In this document: piece by piece, positions 24,290-33,720 of the stretch
Layout of the letters: the number at the start of each line of letters is the position of its first letter
Numbering within the stretch: position 1 is the first letter of the stretch
Origin: Lentzea pudingi
GTDB lineage: Bacteria > Actinomycetota > Actinomycetes > Mycobacteriales > Pseudonocardiaceae
Direction of reading: 5' to 3'
DNA length: 64,000 bases
Assembly: GCF_014646255.1 (NCBI RefSeq)
Contig: NZ_BMNC01000005.1
Span: 124,001-188,000, forward strand
The notes under the pieces: generated by a model
What the model saw: the letters and a program-made list of their open reading frames with translations, nothing else
Database searches by the model: none
Told to the model about the DNA's origin: nothing
Translations under genes and position numbers: made by a program

Positions 24290-25306
24290 TCACTCCTGCT
24301 TCTGCCCGGTGGCGAACCGCGTCACGATCAGCGCGAGGATGATCACCGCACCGTACGACGCCTTGATGTAGAAGCCGGACACGCCCTGCAACCGCAGGAT
24401 CTGCTCCACGAGCCCCAGCATCAGCACGCCGGACAGCGCACCGAACAGCGTGCCCTTGCCGCCGTTCAACGAGATGCCACCGATCACCGCGGCCGCGAAG
24501 ACCTGGAAGATCATGCCCTCGCCCTGCGTGGCCGCCACCGAGCCGAGCCGTCCGGTCATCAGGATGCCCGCGATCACGGCCAGCACCGAACCGATGATCA
24601 GCACGATCCACACCACCCGGTCGACCCGGATGCCGGCGGCCCGCGCGGCCTCCGAGTTGCCGCCGATCGCGTACAGCGAACGTCCGGCGCGCAGGTACTT
24701 CAGCACGAAGATGCCCACGGCGTAACAGACGATGCAGATCCACACCGCCGCCGGCAGCCCGAGCCACGTCGTGGAACCCAGGTACAGGAACGACTCCGGC
24801 ACGTCGATCAGCGACTTGCCCTCGGTGATCGCGAGCTGCAGACCGCGCAGCATCGTCAGCATGCCCAGCGTCACCATGAACCCGGACAGCCCGACCTTGA
24901 GGATCAGGAACCCGTTCAGGCCACCGATCGCGACGCCGATCAGGACGCACAACGGCAGCGCGAGCCACGCGGCCAGACCGACGTCCAGCCCGCCGGCCGA
25001 CGACGGGATGATCAACGCGACGGCCAGCGCGGGCGCGAGACCGACCGTGGATTCCAGGGACAGGTCCATCTTGCCGACGATCAGGATCATCGCCTGGCCC
25101 AGCACCAGCAACGACAGCTCGCTCTGCTGGGTCAGCACGGCGATCAGGTTGTTCGGCGTCAGGAAGATCGGCGAGAGGACCGCCCCGACGACCAGCAGCA
25201 GGATGATCACCGGGACCAGCGCGAGGTCCTGGTAGCGCGCCAGCCGGAACTTCTGCTTCTCCGAGGGCGCGGTCGCCGCGACCGGCGGAGTCATGGCCTT
25301 GGTCAT
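24290..25306 (-). CDS. Ribose-type ABC transporter permease
   Basis: A 338-aa membrane protein of the RbsC/branched-chain permease fold, with about 8-10 hydrophobic segments after a soluble N-terminus. The GEGMIFQVFAAAVIGGISLN conserved segment is typical of monosaccharide CUT2 permeases. It overlaps the ATPase gene (ATGA). The substrate is inferred as L-fucose from the surrounding catabolic genes. Confidence 0.9.
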   Translation of the reverse strand: MTKAMTPPVAATAPSEKQKFRLARYQDLALVPVIILLLVVGAVLSPIFLTPNNLIAVLTQQSELSLLVLGQAMILIVGKMDLSLESTVGLAPALAVALIIPSSAGGLDVGLAAWLALPLCVLIGVAIGGLNGFLILKVGLSGFMVTLGMLTMLRGLQLAITEGKSLIDVPESFLYLGSTTWLGLPAAVWICIVCYAVGIFVLKYLRAGRSLYAIGGNSEAARAAGIRVDRVVWIVLIIGSVLAVIAGILMTGRLGSVAATQGEGMIFQVFAAAVIGGISLNGGKGTLFGALSGVLMLGLVEQILRLQGVSGFYIKASYGAVIILALIVTRFATGQKQE

Positions 25307-26778
25307 TCCGTGCTCATTCCCTCGATCGCCGAAATCAGTTCCTGATCGCGCCAGCCGCGGCTGAACTCCTTCACGACCTGGCCGTGGAACAGCACCAGCA
25401 CGCGGTCGCAGACCCGCAGGTCGTCCAGCTCGTCCGAGACGACGATCGCCGCCTTACCCCGCCGCGCCTGCGCGTCGACGACCCCGAGCAGCGACTCCTT
25501 CGACTTCACGTCGACACCCGCGGTCGGGTTGATCAGCACCAGCACGGACGGGTCACCTGCCAGCGCACGGGCCATCACGACCTTCTGCTGGTTGCCGCCG
25601 GACAGGTCGGACACCGGCTGGTCCGGCCCGGCGGCCTTGACGTCGTAGGACGCGATCGCCGTGCCGCCCGCCGCCCGCTGAGCCGACGGCCACACGAACG
25701 CACCGGCCGTGCTCATCGTCGCGTTCTCCGCGATCGAGAGGTCCAGCACGAGCCCCTGGTGGTGCCGATCCCGCGGCACACAGCCGATTCCGGCTCGAAG
25801 AGCAGCCGGAACGTCACCGCCGCGCACCGCGGCACCGTTCACCGAGATCGTGCCGAGAGACGGCTTGCGCAGCCCGTACACGGTCTCGGCGAATTCGTGC
25901 TTGCCCGAAGACGCACTGCCCGCGAGCCCGATGACCTCGCCGCGGGTCGCCGACAGCGAGATGTCCGAGAAGTGGTCGCCGCTCAACGAAGCGACCGTCA
26001 GCACCTCTTCGGCCGAGGAGGGCCGGCCGTCGCCGCTGGGCACGTTGAGCCCACCGGCCTCACCGGTCATCGCCTCGATCAGGTCGGGCTTCGACATCTC
26101 GGCCACCGCGGCGGTGACGATGTGCCGCGCGTCGCGGTAGACCGTCACCGTCTGGCAGACCTCGTAGACCTCCTGCAGGTGGTGGGAGATGAAGAGGAAC
26201 GTCACTCCCCTGTCCTGCAACGACCTCATCCGGTCGAACAGCCGCTCGATCGCCGGGCCGTCGAGCTGCGCGGTCGGTTCGTCGAGGATCACGAACCGCG
26301 AGCCGATCGACAACGCCCGCGCGATCTCGACCAGTTGCCGCTGTTCCACGGTCAGCGTGGACACCAGCGCGTCCGGCCGCACCGCGACGTCGTAGGTCTC
26401 CAGCAAGGAAGAAGCCTCCGAACGCAGCTTCTTCCAGCTGATCAGCCCGCCGCCGAGGTCCTGCCGGTTGATGAACAGGTTCTCGGCGACGGAGAGCTCC
26501 GGCACGACCGTCGACTTCTGGTACACGCAGGCGACGTGCCGGCGCCAGGCCGCGCTGTCCGCGACGGGCGGCGCGGGTTCGCCGAAGAACGTGACCTCGC
26601 CCGCGTCCGGCGCCTGCATGCCGGTGAGGACGGAGACCAGCGTCGACTTGCCCGCGCCGTTGCGACCGACGAGCGCGTGCGACTCACCGGCACGGATCTC
26701 GATGCCCACGTCGTCCAACGCGAGCGTCCGCCCGAACCTCTTCGTCACGCCACGCGCGACAGCCGCGAATTCGTTCAT
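25303..26778 (-). CDS. Ribose-type ABC transporter ATPase (two nucleotide-binding domains)
   Basis: A 491-aa CUT2 ATPase. The first domain has Walker A GRNGAGKST and Walker B FVILDEPTAQLD but a degenerate signature (LTVEQRQLVEIA). The second has a degenerate Walker A (GSASSGKHE) with an intact LSGGNQQKVVMARAL signature, so each composite site is asymmetric as in RbsA/XylG. The ATG at 26778 overlaps the binding-protein stop. A longer upstream frame only shadows that gene. Confidence 0.92.
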   Translation of the reverse strand: MNEFAAVARGVTKRFGRTLALDDVGIEIRAGESHALVGRNGAGKSTLVSVLTGMQAPDAGEVTFFGEPAPPVADSAAWRRHVACVYQKSTVVPELSVAENLFINRQDLGGGLISWKKLRSEASSLLETYDVAVRPDALVSTLTVEQRQLVEIARALSIGSRFVILDEPTAQLDGPAIERLFDRMRSLQDRGVTFLFISHHLQEVYEVCQTVTVYRDARHIVTAAVAEMSKPDLIEAMTGEAGGLNVPSGDGRPSSAEEVLTVASLSGDHFSDISLSATRGEVIGLAGSASSGKHEFAETVYGLRKPSLGTISVNGAAVRGGDVPAALRAGIGCVPRDRHHQGLVLDLSIAENATMSTAGAFVWPSAQRAAGGTAIASYDVKAAGPDQPVSDLSGGNQQKVVMARALAGDPSVLVLINPTAGVDVKSKESLLGVVDAQARRGKAAIVVSDELDDLRVCDRVLVLFHGQVVKEFSRGWRDQELISAIEGMSTE

Positions 26779-27812
26779 CAGATCTGGTTTCCCCAGAACG
26801 CCTTGTCGTCGACGTTCTCCTTGGTGATCAGCGGGGCCGGGAGCTGGTCCTCCAGGCGGCCGCCGCCGGTGTCGACGATGGTGGAGTCGTGGTCGGTCTT
26901 GCCGGGCTGGAACGTCTTGCCCTCGACGGCGGCCTTCGCGTAGAAGAGCGCCCACTGCGCGTACAGGTCGGCCGGCTGCGAGACGGTCGCGTCGATCTCG
27001 CCCTTGCGGATCGCCTCCAGCTCCTGCGGGATGCCGTCGTTGGAGACGATGAAGATGTGCTTCGGGTCGGTCGGCGGGACGATCAGGTTCTTCTGCCGCA
27101 ACACCTGCAGCGTCGGCGTGAGGAACGCGCCACCGGCCTGCATGTAGATGCCGTTGATGTCAGGGTGCTGGTTCAGCCTGGTCTGCAGGGCCGCGGACGC
27201 CTTCGGGCCCTCCCAGTCGGTCGGCTCCTCGAACACCGTGATGCCGGGGTAGTCCTTCTTCATGCAGGCGGCGAACGCCTCGGAGCGGTCACGGCCGTTG
27301 ACCGACGCCAGCGCGCCCTGGAACTCGACGACCTTGCCCTTGCCACCCAGCTTGTCGCCGAGGAACTTGCAGGCCTTCTCGCCGTACGCCTTGTTGTCCG
27401 CGCGCACGACCATGTAGGTCTTGCCCTTGTCGGGACGGGTGTCGACGGTGACGACGGGGATGTTCGCCTTCTCCAGGCGGTCCAAAGTGGACGCGATGGC
27501 GCCGGTGTCCTGCGGCGCCATGATGATCGCCTTGGCCCCCAGCGACTGCAGCGACTGCGCGTTGGCGACCAGGTTCTCCACCTTGTTCTGCGAGTTGGTG
27601 GGGTTCAGCAGGTTGATGCCGAGGTCCTTGGCCTTGTCCGGGAAGTACTTGATGTAGGAGTTCCAGAAGTCGGTGTCGGCGCGCGGGTGGTCGGCACCGA
27701 TCGGACCGACGCCACCGGCTCCGGCACCCGTTGTCCCGCCACCACAGGCGGACAGTGCCAGTGCACCGGCGAGCGCGAGGCACACCGCGGCGGTGAGGTT
27801 GCGACGCTTCAT
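26778..27812 (-). CDS. Periplasmic-type sugar-binding lipoprotein
   Basis: About 344 aa. The signal peptide MKRRNLTAAV ends in a lipobox (ALSAC, C23) and is followed by a Gly-rich linker and a RbsB-like fold. IIMAPQDTGAI, KVVEFQGALASVNGRDRSEA and FIVSNDGIPQELEAI are conserved sugar-binder segments. The ATG at 27812 has AAAGG upstream. An ATG six codons earlier overlaps the preceding stop (ATGA) and is possible. L-fucose or a close 6-deoxyhexose is the expected ligand. Confidence 0.9.
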   Translation of the reverse strand: MKRRNLTAAVCLALAGALALSACGGGTTGAGAGGVGPIGADHPRADTDFWNSYIKYFPDKAKDLGINLLNPTNSQNKVENLVANAQSLQSLGAKAIIMAPQDTGAIASTLDRLEKANIPVVTVDTRPDKGKTYMVVRADNKAYGEKACKFLGDKLGGKGKVVEFQGALASVNGRDRSEAFAACMKKDYPGITVFEEPTDWEGPKASAALQTRLNQHPDINGIYMQAGGAFLTPTLQVLRQKNLIVPPTDPKHIFIVSNDGIPQELEAIRKGEIDATVSQPADLYAQWALFYAKAAVEGKTFQPGKTDHDSTIVDTGGGRLEDQLPAPLITKENVDDKAFWGNQI

Positions 27813-27826
27813 CGTTGTCTTGCCTT

Positions 27827-28579
27827 TCATGACTGCTGGGGACGCAAGCGCAGGCCGTGCATGCCACCGTCGACGGCGAGGACCGTGCCGGCGGTGGAAC
27901 CCGAAAGCGGGCTCGCCAGGTAGGCGATGGCTCCCGCGACCTCATCGGCGGAGACGAGCCGGCCGTGCGGCTGGCGTGCCTCCAACGCAGCCCGCTCGGC
28001 GGCGGGGTCCGGTGCCGAGTCGAGCAGGCGGCCCACCCACGGGGTGTCCGCCGTGCCGGGGGCGACCGCGTTGACGCGAATGCCCTCGCGGACGTGGTCG
28101 GCGGCCATGGCGAGCGTGAGCGAGTACACCGCGCCCTTGCTGGCCGAGTAGAGAGCACGCTGCGGGAGCCCGGCCCAGGCAGCGATGGAGCAGGTGTTGA
28201 CGATCGCCGCGGCCGGCGAGTTCCGCAGGTGCGGCAGCGCGGCCCGCGAGACGCGGACCATGCCCAGCACGTTGACGTCGAGCACCTTCGACCACTGGGC
28301 GTCGTCGTTGGCCGTCACGTCGCCCTGCGCGCCGATGCCCGCGTTGTTGACCACGACGTCGAGCCGTCCGAACCGCTCGACGACCTCGTCGATGGCGGCC
28401 TTGACGCTCTCGTCGTCCGACACGTCCGCGCGAATGCCGGCCAGTGGATCCTTGACGTCCGGGTTGAGATCGAGCGCGACGGCCGTGGCACCCCGCGACG
28501 CCAGCAGGTTCGCCGTCGCGAGGCCGATGCCGGACGCTCCGCCCGTGACGACGGCGACGAGTCCTTCGAAGTCAGTCAT
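27827..28579 (-). CDS. Short-chain dehydrogenase, probable 2-keto-3-deoxy-L-fuconate dehydrogenase
   Basis: A 250-aa classical SDR. The dinucleotide motif is VTGGASGIG, then NNAGIG, the catalytic Ser in NTCSIAAWAG and YSASKGA (Tyr/Lys). In the fucose route it oxidises 2-keto-3-deoxy-L-fuconate to the 2,4-diketo acid. It lies between the dehydratase and transporter genes with 8-bp and 3-bp overlaps. Specificity rests on context. Confidence 0.84.
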   Translation of the reverse strand: MTDFEGLVAVVTGGASGIGLATANLLASRGATAVALDLNPDVKDPLAGIRADVSDDESVKAAIDEVVERFGRLDVVVNNAGIGAQGDVTANDDAQWSKVLDVNVLGMVRVSRAALPHLRNSPAAAIVNTCSIAAWAGLPQRALYSASKGAVYSLTLAMAADHVREGIRVNAVAPGTADTPWVGRLLDSAPDPAAERAALEARQPHGRLVSADEVAGAIAYLASPLSGSTAGTVLAVDGGMHGLRLRPQQS

Positions 28580-29882
28580 CCTCGCCCTCCAGTGCCGTCC
28601 ACACAGGACCGCCGGGGTAGACGTAGTCGGTCAGCGTCTGTTCCCTGAGCTGGGCGGAGAACCCCGGCTCGGTCGGCGCCAGGTAACGACCGCGTTCGAC
28701 GACGGCCGGGTCCAGGAAGTGCTCGTGCAGGTGGTCGACCCACTCGATCACGCGGTCGCCGACCTCCCCGGACACCGCGACGTAGTCGAAGAACGACAGG
28801 TGCCTGACCAGCTCGCACAGGCCGACGCCGCCGGCGTGCGGGCACACCGGGATGTCGAACTTCCTGGCCAGCAACAGGATCGCGATGTTCTCGTTCACGC
28901 CCGCGACCCGGCAGGCGTCGAGCTGGAGCACGTCGATGGCGCCTGCCTGCAGGAGCTGCTTGAAGATCACGCGGTTCTGCACGTGCTCGCCGGTGGCGAC
29001 CCGGATCGGGGCCAGCGCGTCGGCGATCGCGCGGTGCGCCAGCACGTCGTCCGGCGAGGTGGGCTCCTCGATCCAGTACGGGTCGTACGGCGCCAGTTCG
29101 CGCATCCAGCGGACGGCCGTGTCGACGTCCCAGCGCTGGTTCGCGTCGACCGCCACGCGGGTGTCCTCGCCGACGACCTCGCGGGCGAGCTTCATCCGGC
29201 GGACGTCGTCGTCGAGGCTGCCGCCGACCTTGAGCTTGATCATGTCGAAGCCGTCGGCGAGGGCCTGGCGGGCGAGTCCGGCGAGCTTCTCGTCGGAGTA
29301 GCCGAGCCAGCCCGGCGACGTCGTGTAGGCCGGGTAGCCGTCGCGGGCGATGGTGTCCGCGCGCTCGGCCTTGCCGTGCTCGACCTCGCGCAGGATCTGC
29401 AGCGCCTCGTCCGGCGTCAACGCGTCGCTCAGGTACCGGAAGTCGACGAGGCTGACGATCTCCTCGGGCGTCATCTGGGCGAGGAACCTCCAGACCGGCA
29501 GCCCGGCGCGTCGGGCGGCGAGGTCCCAGGCCGCGTTGACGACGGCGCCGATCGCCATGTGCGCGACGCCCTTCTCGGGGCCGAGCCAGCGGATCTGCGA
29601 GTCGCCGATGAGCTCGAAGTACAGCTCCGCCAGCGCTTTCGCGTTCTCCGGCACGTCCTTGCCGACGACGTGCGGCGCCAGTGCCTTGATGGCGGCGGCC
29701 TGCACGTCGTTGCCGCGGCCGATGGTGAACGCGAGCCCGTGGCCCTCCGGTCCGTCGTCGGTCCGCAGCACGACGTAGGCGGCCGAGTAGTCCGGGTCCG
29801 GGTTCATCGCGTCGGAGCCGTCGAGCTCACGTGACGTCGGGAACCGGATGTCCAGGACGTCCAGTGCGGTGATCTTGGGCAT
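28572..29882 (-). CDS. L-fuconate dehydratase (enolase superfamily)
   Basis: A 436-aa enolase-superfamily enzyme. MIKLKVGG carries the KxK acid/base pair, VDANQRWD, WIEEPTSPDD and ATGEHVQNR supply metal ligands, and CPHAGGVGL the opposite histidine. Length and the N-terminal DIRFPTSRELDGSDAMNPDP match FucD rather than mandelate racemase. It dehydrates L-fuconate to the 2-keto-3-deoxy acid. It starts 3 bp after the hydrolase gene. Confidence 0.92.
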   Translation of the reverse strand: MPKITALDVLDIRFPTSRELDGSDAMNPDPDYSAAYVVLRTDDGPEGHGLAFTIGRGNDVQAAAIKALAPHVVGKDVPENAKALAELYFELIGDSQIRWLGPEKGVAHMAIGAVVNAAWDLAARRAGLPVWRFLAQMTPEEIVSLVDFRYLSDALTPDEALQILREVEHGKAERADTIARDGYPAYTTSPGWLGYSDEKLAGLARQALADGFDMIKLKVGGSLDDDVRRMKLAREVVGEDTRVAVDANQRWDVDTAVRWMRELAPYDPYWIEEPTSPDDVLAHRAIADALAPIRVATGEHVQNRVIFKQLLQAGAIDVLQLDACRVAGVNENIAILLLARKFDIPVCPHAGGVGLCELVRHLSFFDYVAVSGEVGDRVIEWVDHLHEHFLDPAVVERGRYLAPTEPGFSAQLREQTLTDYVYPGGPVWTALEGEDD

Positions 29883-29885
29883 GGG

Positions 29886-30740
29886 TCAGGCCTGCCCGAG
29901 GGTCTGGCGTTGCTTGCCGAGGCCTTCGATCTCCAGCTCGACCACGTCGCCGGCCCGCAGGTACGGCTTGGGCTCCGGCTGGCCGAGCGCGACACCAGCG
30001 GGTGTACCCGTGTTGATGACGTCACCCGGACGAAGGACAAGGAACTGGCTGAGGTAGCGCACGATCTCCGCGATCGGGAAGATCATGTTCTTGGTGGAGG
30101 AGTTCTGCTTGATCTCGCCGTTCACCCAGAGCCGCATTTCCAGGCTCTGCGGGTCGGCGATCTCGCCGGCGGGCACGAGGAAGGGGCCGAGCGGGTTGAA
30201 CGTCTCGCAGTTCTTGCCCTTGTCCCACGTCCCGCCGCGTTCGATCTGGAACTCGCGCTCGGAGACGTCGTGCGAGAGCACGTACGCGCCGACGCACGCC
30301 AGAGCGTCCTCTTCGGACTCCAGGTAACGAGCGGTGCGCCCGATGACGACGCCGAGCTCGACCTCCCAGTCGGTCTTCACGGACCGGCGCGGGACGAGCA
30401 CCTCGTCGTACGGGCCGACGATCGTGTCCGGCGTCTTGAGGAACATCACCGGCTCGCCGGGGATGTCCGCGCCGGTCTCCTCCGCGTGGTCGCGGTAGTT
30501 GAGGCCGATGCAGATGACCTTGCCCGGATGCACGAGCGGCGAACCGACGCGCAGGCCGGCGGTGTCCAGGACCTCCAGCTCACCGGCTTCGAGGGCGGCA
30601 CGCACGCGCGCCACGCCGTCGTTCGCGAGGAAAGCTCCGTCGATGTCCGGCGTGATCGGCAGGAGGTCGTACGTGGTCCCGTCGCCGGTCCTGACCGCAG
30701 GACGCTCGTCACCGACCGGCCCCAGACGCAAGAACTGCAC
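29886..30740 (-). CDS. Fumarylacetoacetase-family 2,4-diketo-3-deoxy-L-fuconate hydrolase
   Basis: A 284-aa FAH-fold hydrolase. ICIGLNYRDHAEE holds the catalytic His region, MFLKTPDTIVGP and TDWEVELGVVIG carry metal ligands, and INTGTPAGVA the substrate loop. In the pathway it splits the diketo acid to pyruvate and L-lactate. The GTG at 30740 preceded by GGAGGAACGGCC is the start; the longer frame runs through the promoter. It is the first gene of the operon, behind a 15-bp palindrome. Confidence 0.88.
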   Translation of the reverse strand: MQFLRLGPVGDERPAVRTGDGTTYDLLPITPDIDGAFLANDGVARVRAALEAGELEVLDTAGLRVGSPLVHPGKVICIGLNYRDHAEETGADIPGEPVMFLKTPDTIVGPYDEVLVPRRSVKTDWEVELGVVIGRTARYLESEEDALACVGAYVLSHDVSEREFQIERGGTWDKGKNCETFNPLGPFLVPAGEIADPQSLEMRLWVNGEIKQNSSTKNMIFPIAEIVRYLSQFLVLRPGDVINTGTPAGVALGQPEPKPYLRAGDVVELEIEGLGKQRQTLGQA

Positions 30741-30770
30741 GGCCGTTCCTCCTCTGCTCACACCTACGAA

Positions 30771-30785
30771 ATACATCGGATGTAT
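30771..30785. promoter_or_regulatory. Operator palindrome at the L-fucose operon promoter
   Basis: ATACATCGGATGTAT is a perfect palindrome with a 1-bp centre. It is about 30 bp upstream of the first gene and about 70 bp before the divergent S8 protease. Size and ATnnATC type suit a FadR/FCD GntR dimer. Confidence 0.7.
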
Positions 30786-30852
30786 AGCCCCGCGACACCG
30801 TCCGCGTCTAGGGCTCAGCCTGAAGTCGTCCGATGAATAGGAGGAGTTGATC

Positions 30853-33669
30853 ATGAATTTGCTGGCCGCGTCACTGCTGGCGGGCGCACTGCTCGCACCG
30901 GTGGCCCCGGTCGAGACTGTAACCGTTTTCGTGGAGCTGACCTCGGGCGCAGCCGTTGATTCGGGCACGGCGGCGCAGGCCCGTTCAGCCCGGGATCAGA
31001 CCTCGGAGCACACGTCCCGGGTCGTCTCCCGGTCCGGCGGCCGGGAAGTCGCCCGAACGACCAACGCGGTGCCCGGCGTCGTCCTCGCGGCGGACCGGTC
31101 GCGCCTGTCCACCCTGGCGCGCATGCCCGAGGTCAAAGCGGTCCACCGGATGGTCCCCAAGAAGCTCGCGAACGCGCACGCCGTCCGGCTCACCCGGACG
31201 TCCGACGTGTGGAAGTCGCTGGGGAGGTTCGGTGACGGCGTGCGGATCGGTGTGATCGACACCGGCATCGACTACCGGCACGCGGACTTCGGCGGCGGCA
31301 CGTTCCCGAGCGCCAAGGTCGTCGGCGGCTACGACTTCGCGGGCGACGCCTACACCGGCACGCCCGAGTCGATCCCCGAGCCCGACGCCGACCCGGTGGA
31401 CTGCGGGGGCCACGGCACGCACGTCGCCGGCACCGCGGCCGGGTACGGGGTCAACGCCGACGGCACGACCTACCGCGGTTCCTACTCGTCGGTCGACCTC
31501 GACTCACTGAAGATCGGCCCTGGTACGGCCCCTCGCGCCTCGCTCTACGCGTTGAAGGTGTTCGGCTGCGAGGGCGGCACGAACCTGACGGCGCGGGCGC
31601 TCGACTGGGCGCTCGACCCCGACGGCGACGGCGACTTCTCCGACAAGCTCGACGTCGTGAACCTGTCGCTGGGCGGCGACTTCGGCGCCCCGGACGACCC
31701 GGACTCACTGTTCGTGCGCAAGCTCGTGGAGCACGGTGTGGTGGTGGTCGCGGCGGCCGGCAACGGTGGCGACTTCTACGACGTGTCCGGATCTCCCGGC
31801 AACTCGCCCGAGGCGATCTCCGTGGCGAACAGCCGCGACTCGTTCTCGATGCTGGACGGGCTCGAGGTCGCCGGGAAGCAGTACGCGGGCCAGTACAGCC
31901 AGAACTTCAAGGGCTCCTTCGACCTGACGTTGCCCGTCGTGCGGCTTTCGTCCGATGTGGACGGCTGCAAGCCGATCCCGGAGGCGCTCGCCGGGAAGAT
32001 CGTCTGGCTGGAGTGGGACGACAACGACGCCACGCGCGCCTGCGGTTCGGGTGCCCGCACGGACAACGCCTGGAACGCCGGGGCCGCCGGGGTGCTGCTG
32101 CCGACCACGTTGCCGGTGTTCGCGGCCGGAATCGCCGGAAACGCGCACATCCCCGCGTTCCAGCTGACGGCGGCGGCGTCCGCGGCGCTGCGTCCGGCGC
32201 TGGAGGCCGGCACGCTGACCGCGCACCTGACCTCGGCGTTGAAGGTCGCGGTGCCGTTCGTCGAACCCGCGATCCAGGACACCATCACGCCCTCGTCGTC
32301 GCGCTCGCGTTCGTCGATCGCGGTGGCCGCGCCCGGCGACACGATCTTCTCCGCCGCCACCGGAACGGCCTCCGCAGGGGTGTCGATGGGCGGCACGTCG
32401 ATGGCGTCACCGCACGTCGCCGGCATCGCCGCGCTGCTGCGCGAGGTCCATCCGGAGTGGACGGTCGCGGAGGTCAAGGCCGCGCTGATGAACACCGCGT
32501 CCGGCGTGATCAGGGACTCGAAGGGCGTGCGGGAGGCCCCGATGCGGGTCGGCGCGGGCCGGGTCGACGGACTCGCCGCCCTGTCGGCGGACGTGCTGGC
32601 GCTGGGCGACGCGTCGTTCGGCACGGTCGAGGTGGGCGGTGCGGTGCGGATGAGCCGCACTCTCGAGCTGGTCAACAAGGGCTCGCAGACCGTCCGCCTG
32701 CGTGCTCGGTACGAGCCGATCACCAGCGTGCCCGGGGTGTCCTTCCGAATCACCGAGCCTCATGTCGTGCTGCCGCCGGGTGGATCGGCGTCGGTGCCCG
32801 TGCAGCTGCGGATCTCGAACCTCGCCGCGTTGCGCAAGACGCCCGACCCCACGGTCTCGCTCGACGAGGGGCGTCAGTTCCTGGCGGAGGCGTCCGGGCT
32901 GGTGACGTTCACGGGTGACCGCTCGCTGCACGTGCCCGTCTACGCGGCGCCGAAGCCGGTGTCCCGCCTGAGCGTGTCCGGGGACAGGGTCGCGGGCCGT
33001 GGCCTCGACCAGCCCGGTTACCAGTCGCGGATGACCGTGCTGCAGCTCGGCGCGCGTTCCGGCCGGCTGCCTTCGTGCGGTCCGGAGGTGCAGGACGACT
33101 GCGCCGTGAACCGCACGGCCCGCGGCGGCGACCTGCGGTACGCCGGTGCGACGGCGACCCCCGACCTGCTGGCGTTCGGCGTCGCGACCTGGGACACCTG
33201 GGCGAACATGGGCAGCAACACCAAGCCGCAGGTGCGGTTCTCGGTGGGTGGCAAGGAGTTCGTGACCACGGCCGTGAAGCCGACCAACGCCGGCGGTGAC
33301 GTGACCGCCGACGTCTGGCTCGCGCGGACGAAGGTGGCCGGTTCGGACGAGGTCCTGGACGAGCAGCCGTTGAACGGGTTCGACGGCTCGACCGACACGA
33401 ACGTGTTCGACAGCGACGTCGTGGTGCTGCCCGTGTCGCGGTCGGTGCTGCCACCCGGTCCGGTGACCTACACCGTCGGCGTGCAGAGCCGTTACACCGC
33501 GCCGGCGGACGAGGACGACCTGGTCGACGTCGTCCCCGCGGCCACGTTCGACTACGGCCTGATCGTCCCCTCACTGTCCACAGTGGTACGTCCGGGTGAT
33601 CTGGTCCCGCCCGGTTCGCTGGTGTTGTTCCACCACAACGCGACGGGTGACCGGGCCGTCGTGAGGTGA
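30853..33669 (+). CDS. Large secreted S8 subtilase with PA-domain insertion
   Basis: A 938-aa exported protease. The signal peptide covers about residues 1-20. A short inhibitor-like prodomain follows to about 115, then the subtilisin domain with D136 (GVIDTGIDY), H187 (GHGTHVAGT) and S516 (GGTSMASPHVAG). A PA-type insertion (around IVWLEWDDNDATRACGSGAR) separates H and S. About 360 C-terminal residues form beta-rich Fn3-like domains. The ATG at 30853 has AGGAGGAG upstream; a TTG two codons earlier is less likely. It diverges from the fucose operon. Confidence 0.93.
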   Translation: MNLLAASLLAGALLAPVAPVETVTVFVELTSGAAVDSGTAAQARSARDQTSEHTSRVVSRSGGREVARTTNAVPGVVLAADRSRLSTLARMPEVKAVHRMVPKKLANAHAVRLTRTSDVWKSLGRFGDGVRIGVIDTGIDYRHADFGGGTFPSAKVVGGYDFAGDAYTGTPESIPEPDADPVDCGGHGTHVAGTAAGYGVNADGTTYRGSYSSVDLDSLKIGPGTAPRASLYALKVFGCEGGTNLTARALDWALDPDGDGDFSDKLDVVNLSLGGDFGAPDDPDSLFVRKLVEHGVVVVAAAGNGGDFYDVSGSPGNSPEAISVANSRDSFSMLDGLEVAGKQYAGQYSQNFKGSFDLTLPVVRLSSDVDGCKPIPEALAGKIVWLEWDDNDATRACGSGARTDNAWNAGAAGVLLPTTLPVFAAGIAGNAHIPAFQLTAAASAALRPALEAGTLTAHLTSALKVAVPFVEPAIQDTITPSSSRSRSSIAVAAPGDTIFSAATGTASAGVSMGGTSMASPHVAGIAALLREVHPEWTVAEVKAALMNTASGVIRDSKGVREAPMRVGAGRVDGLAALSADVLALGDASFGTVEVGGAVRMSRTLELVNKGSQTVRLRARYEPITSVPGVSFRITEPHVVLPPGGSASVPVQLRISNLAALRKTPDPTVSLDEGRQFLAEASGLVTFTGDRSLHVPVYAAPKPVSRLSVSGDRVAGRGLDQPGYQSRMTVLQLGARSGRLPSCGPEVQDDCAVNRTARGGDLRYAGATATPDLLAFGVATWDTWANMGSNTKPQVRFSVGGKEFVTTAVKPTNAGGDVTADVWLARTKVAGSDEVLDEQPLNGFDGSTDTNVFDSDVVVLPVSRSVLPPGPVTYTVGVQSRYTAPADEDDLVDVVPAATFDYGLIVPSLSTVVRPGDLVPPGSLVLFHHNATGDRAVVR

Positions 33670-33720
33670 CACCCGGTTGGGCGTGCCTCAGCTGGGCGTC
33701 TCTCGGCATACTCGGTCGTT

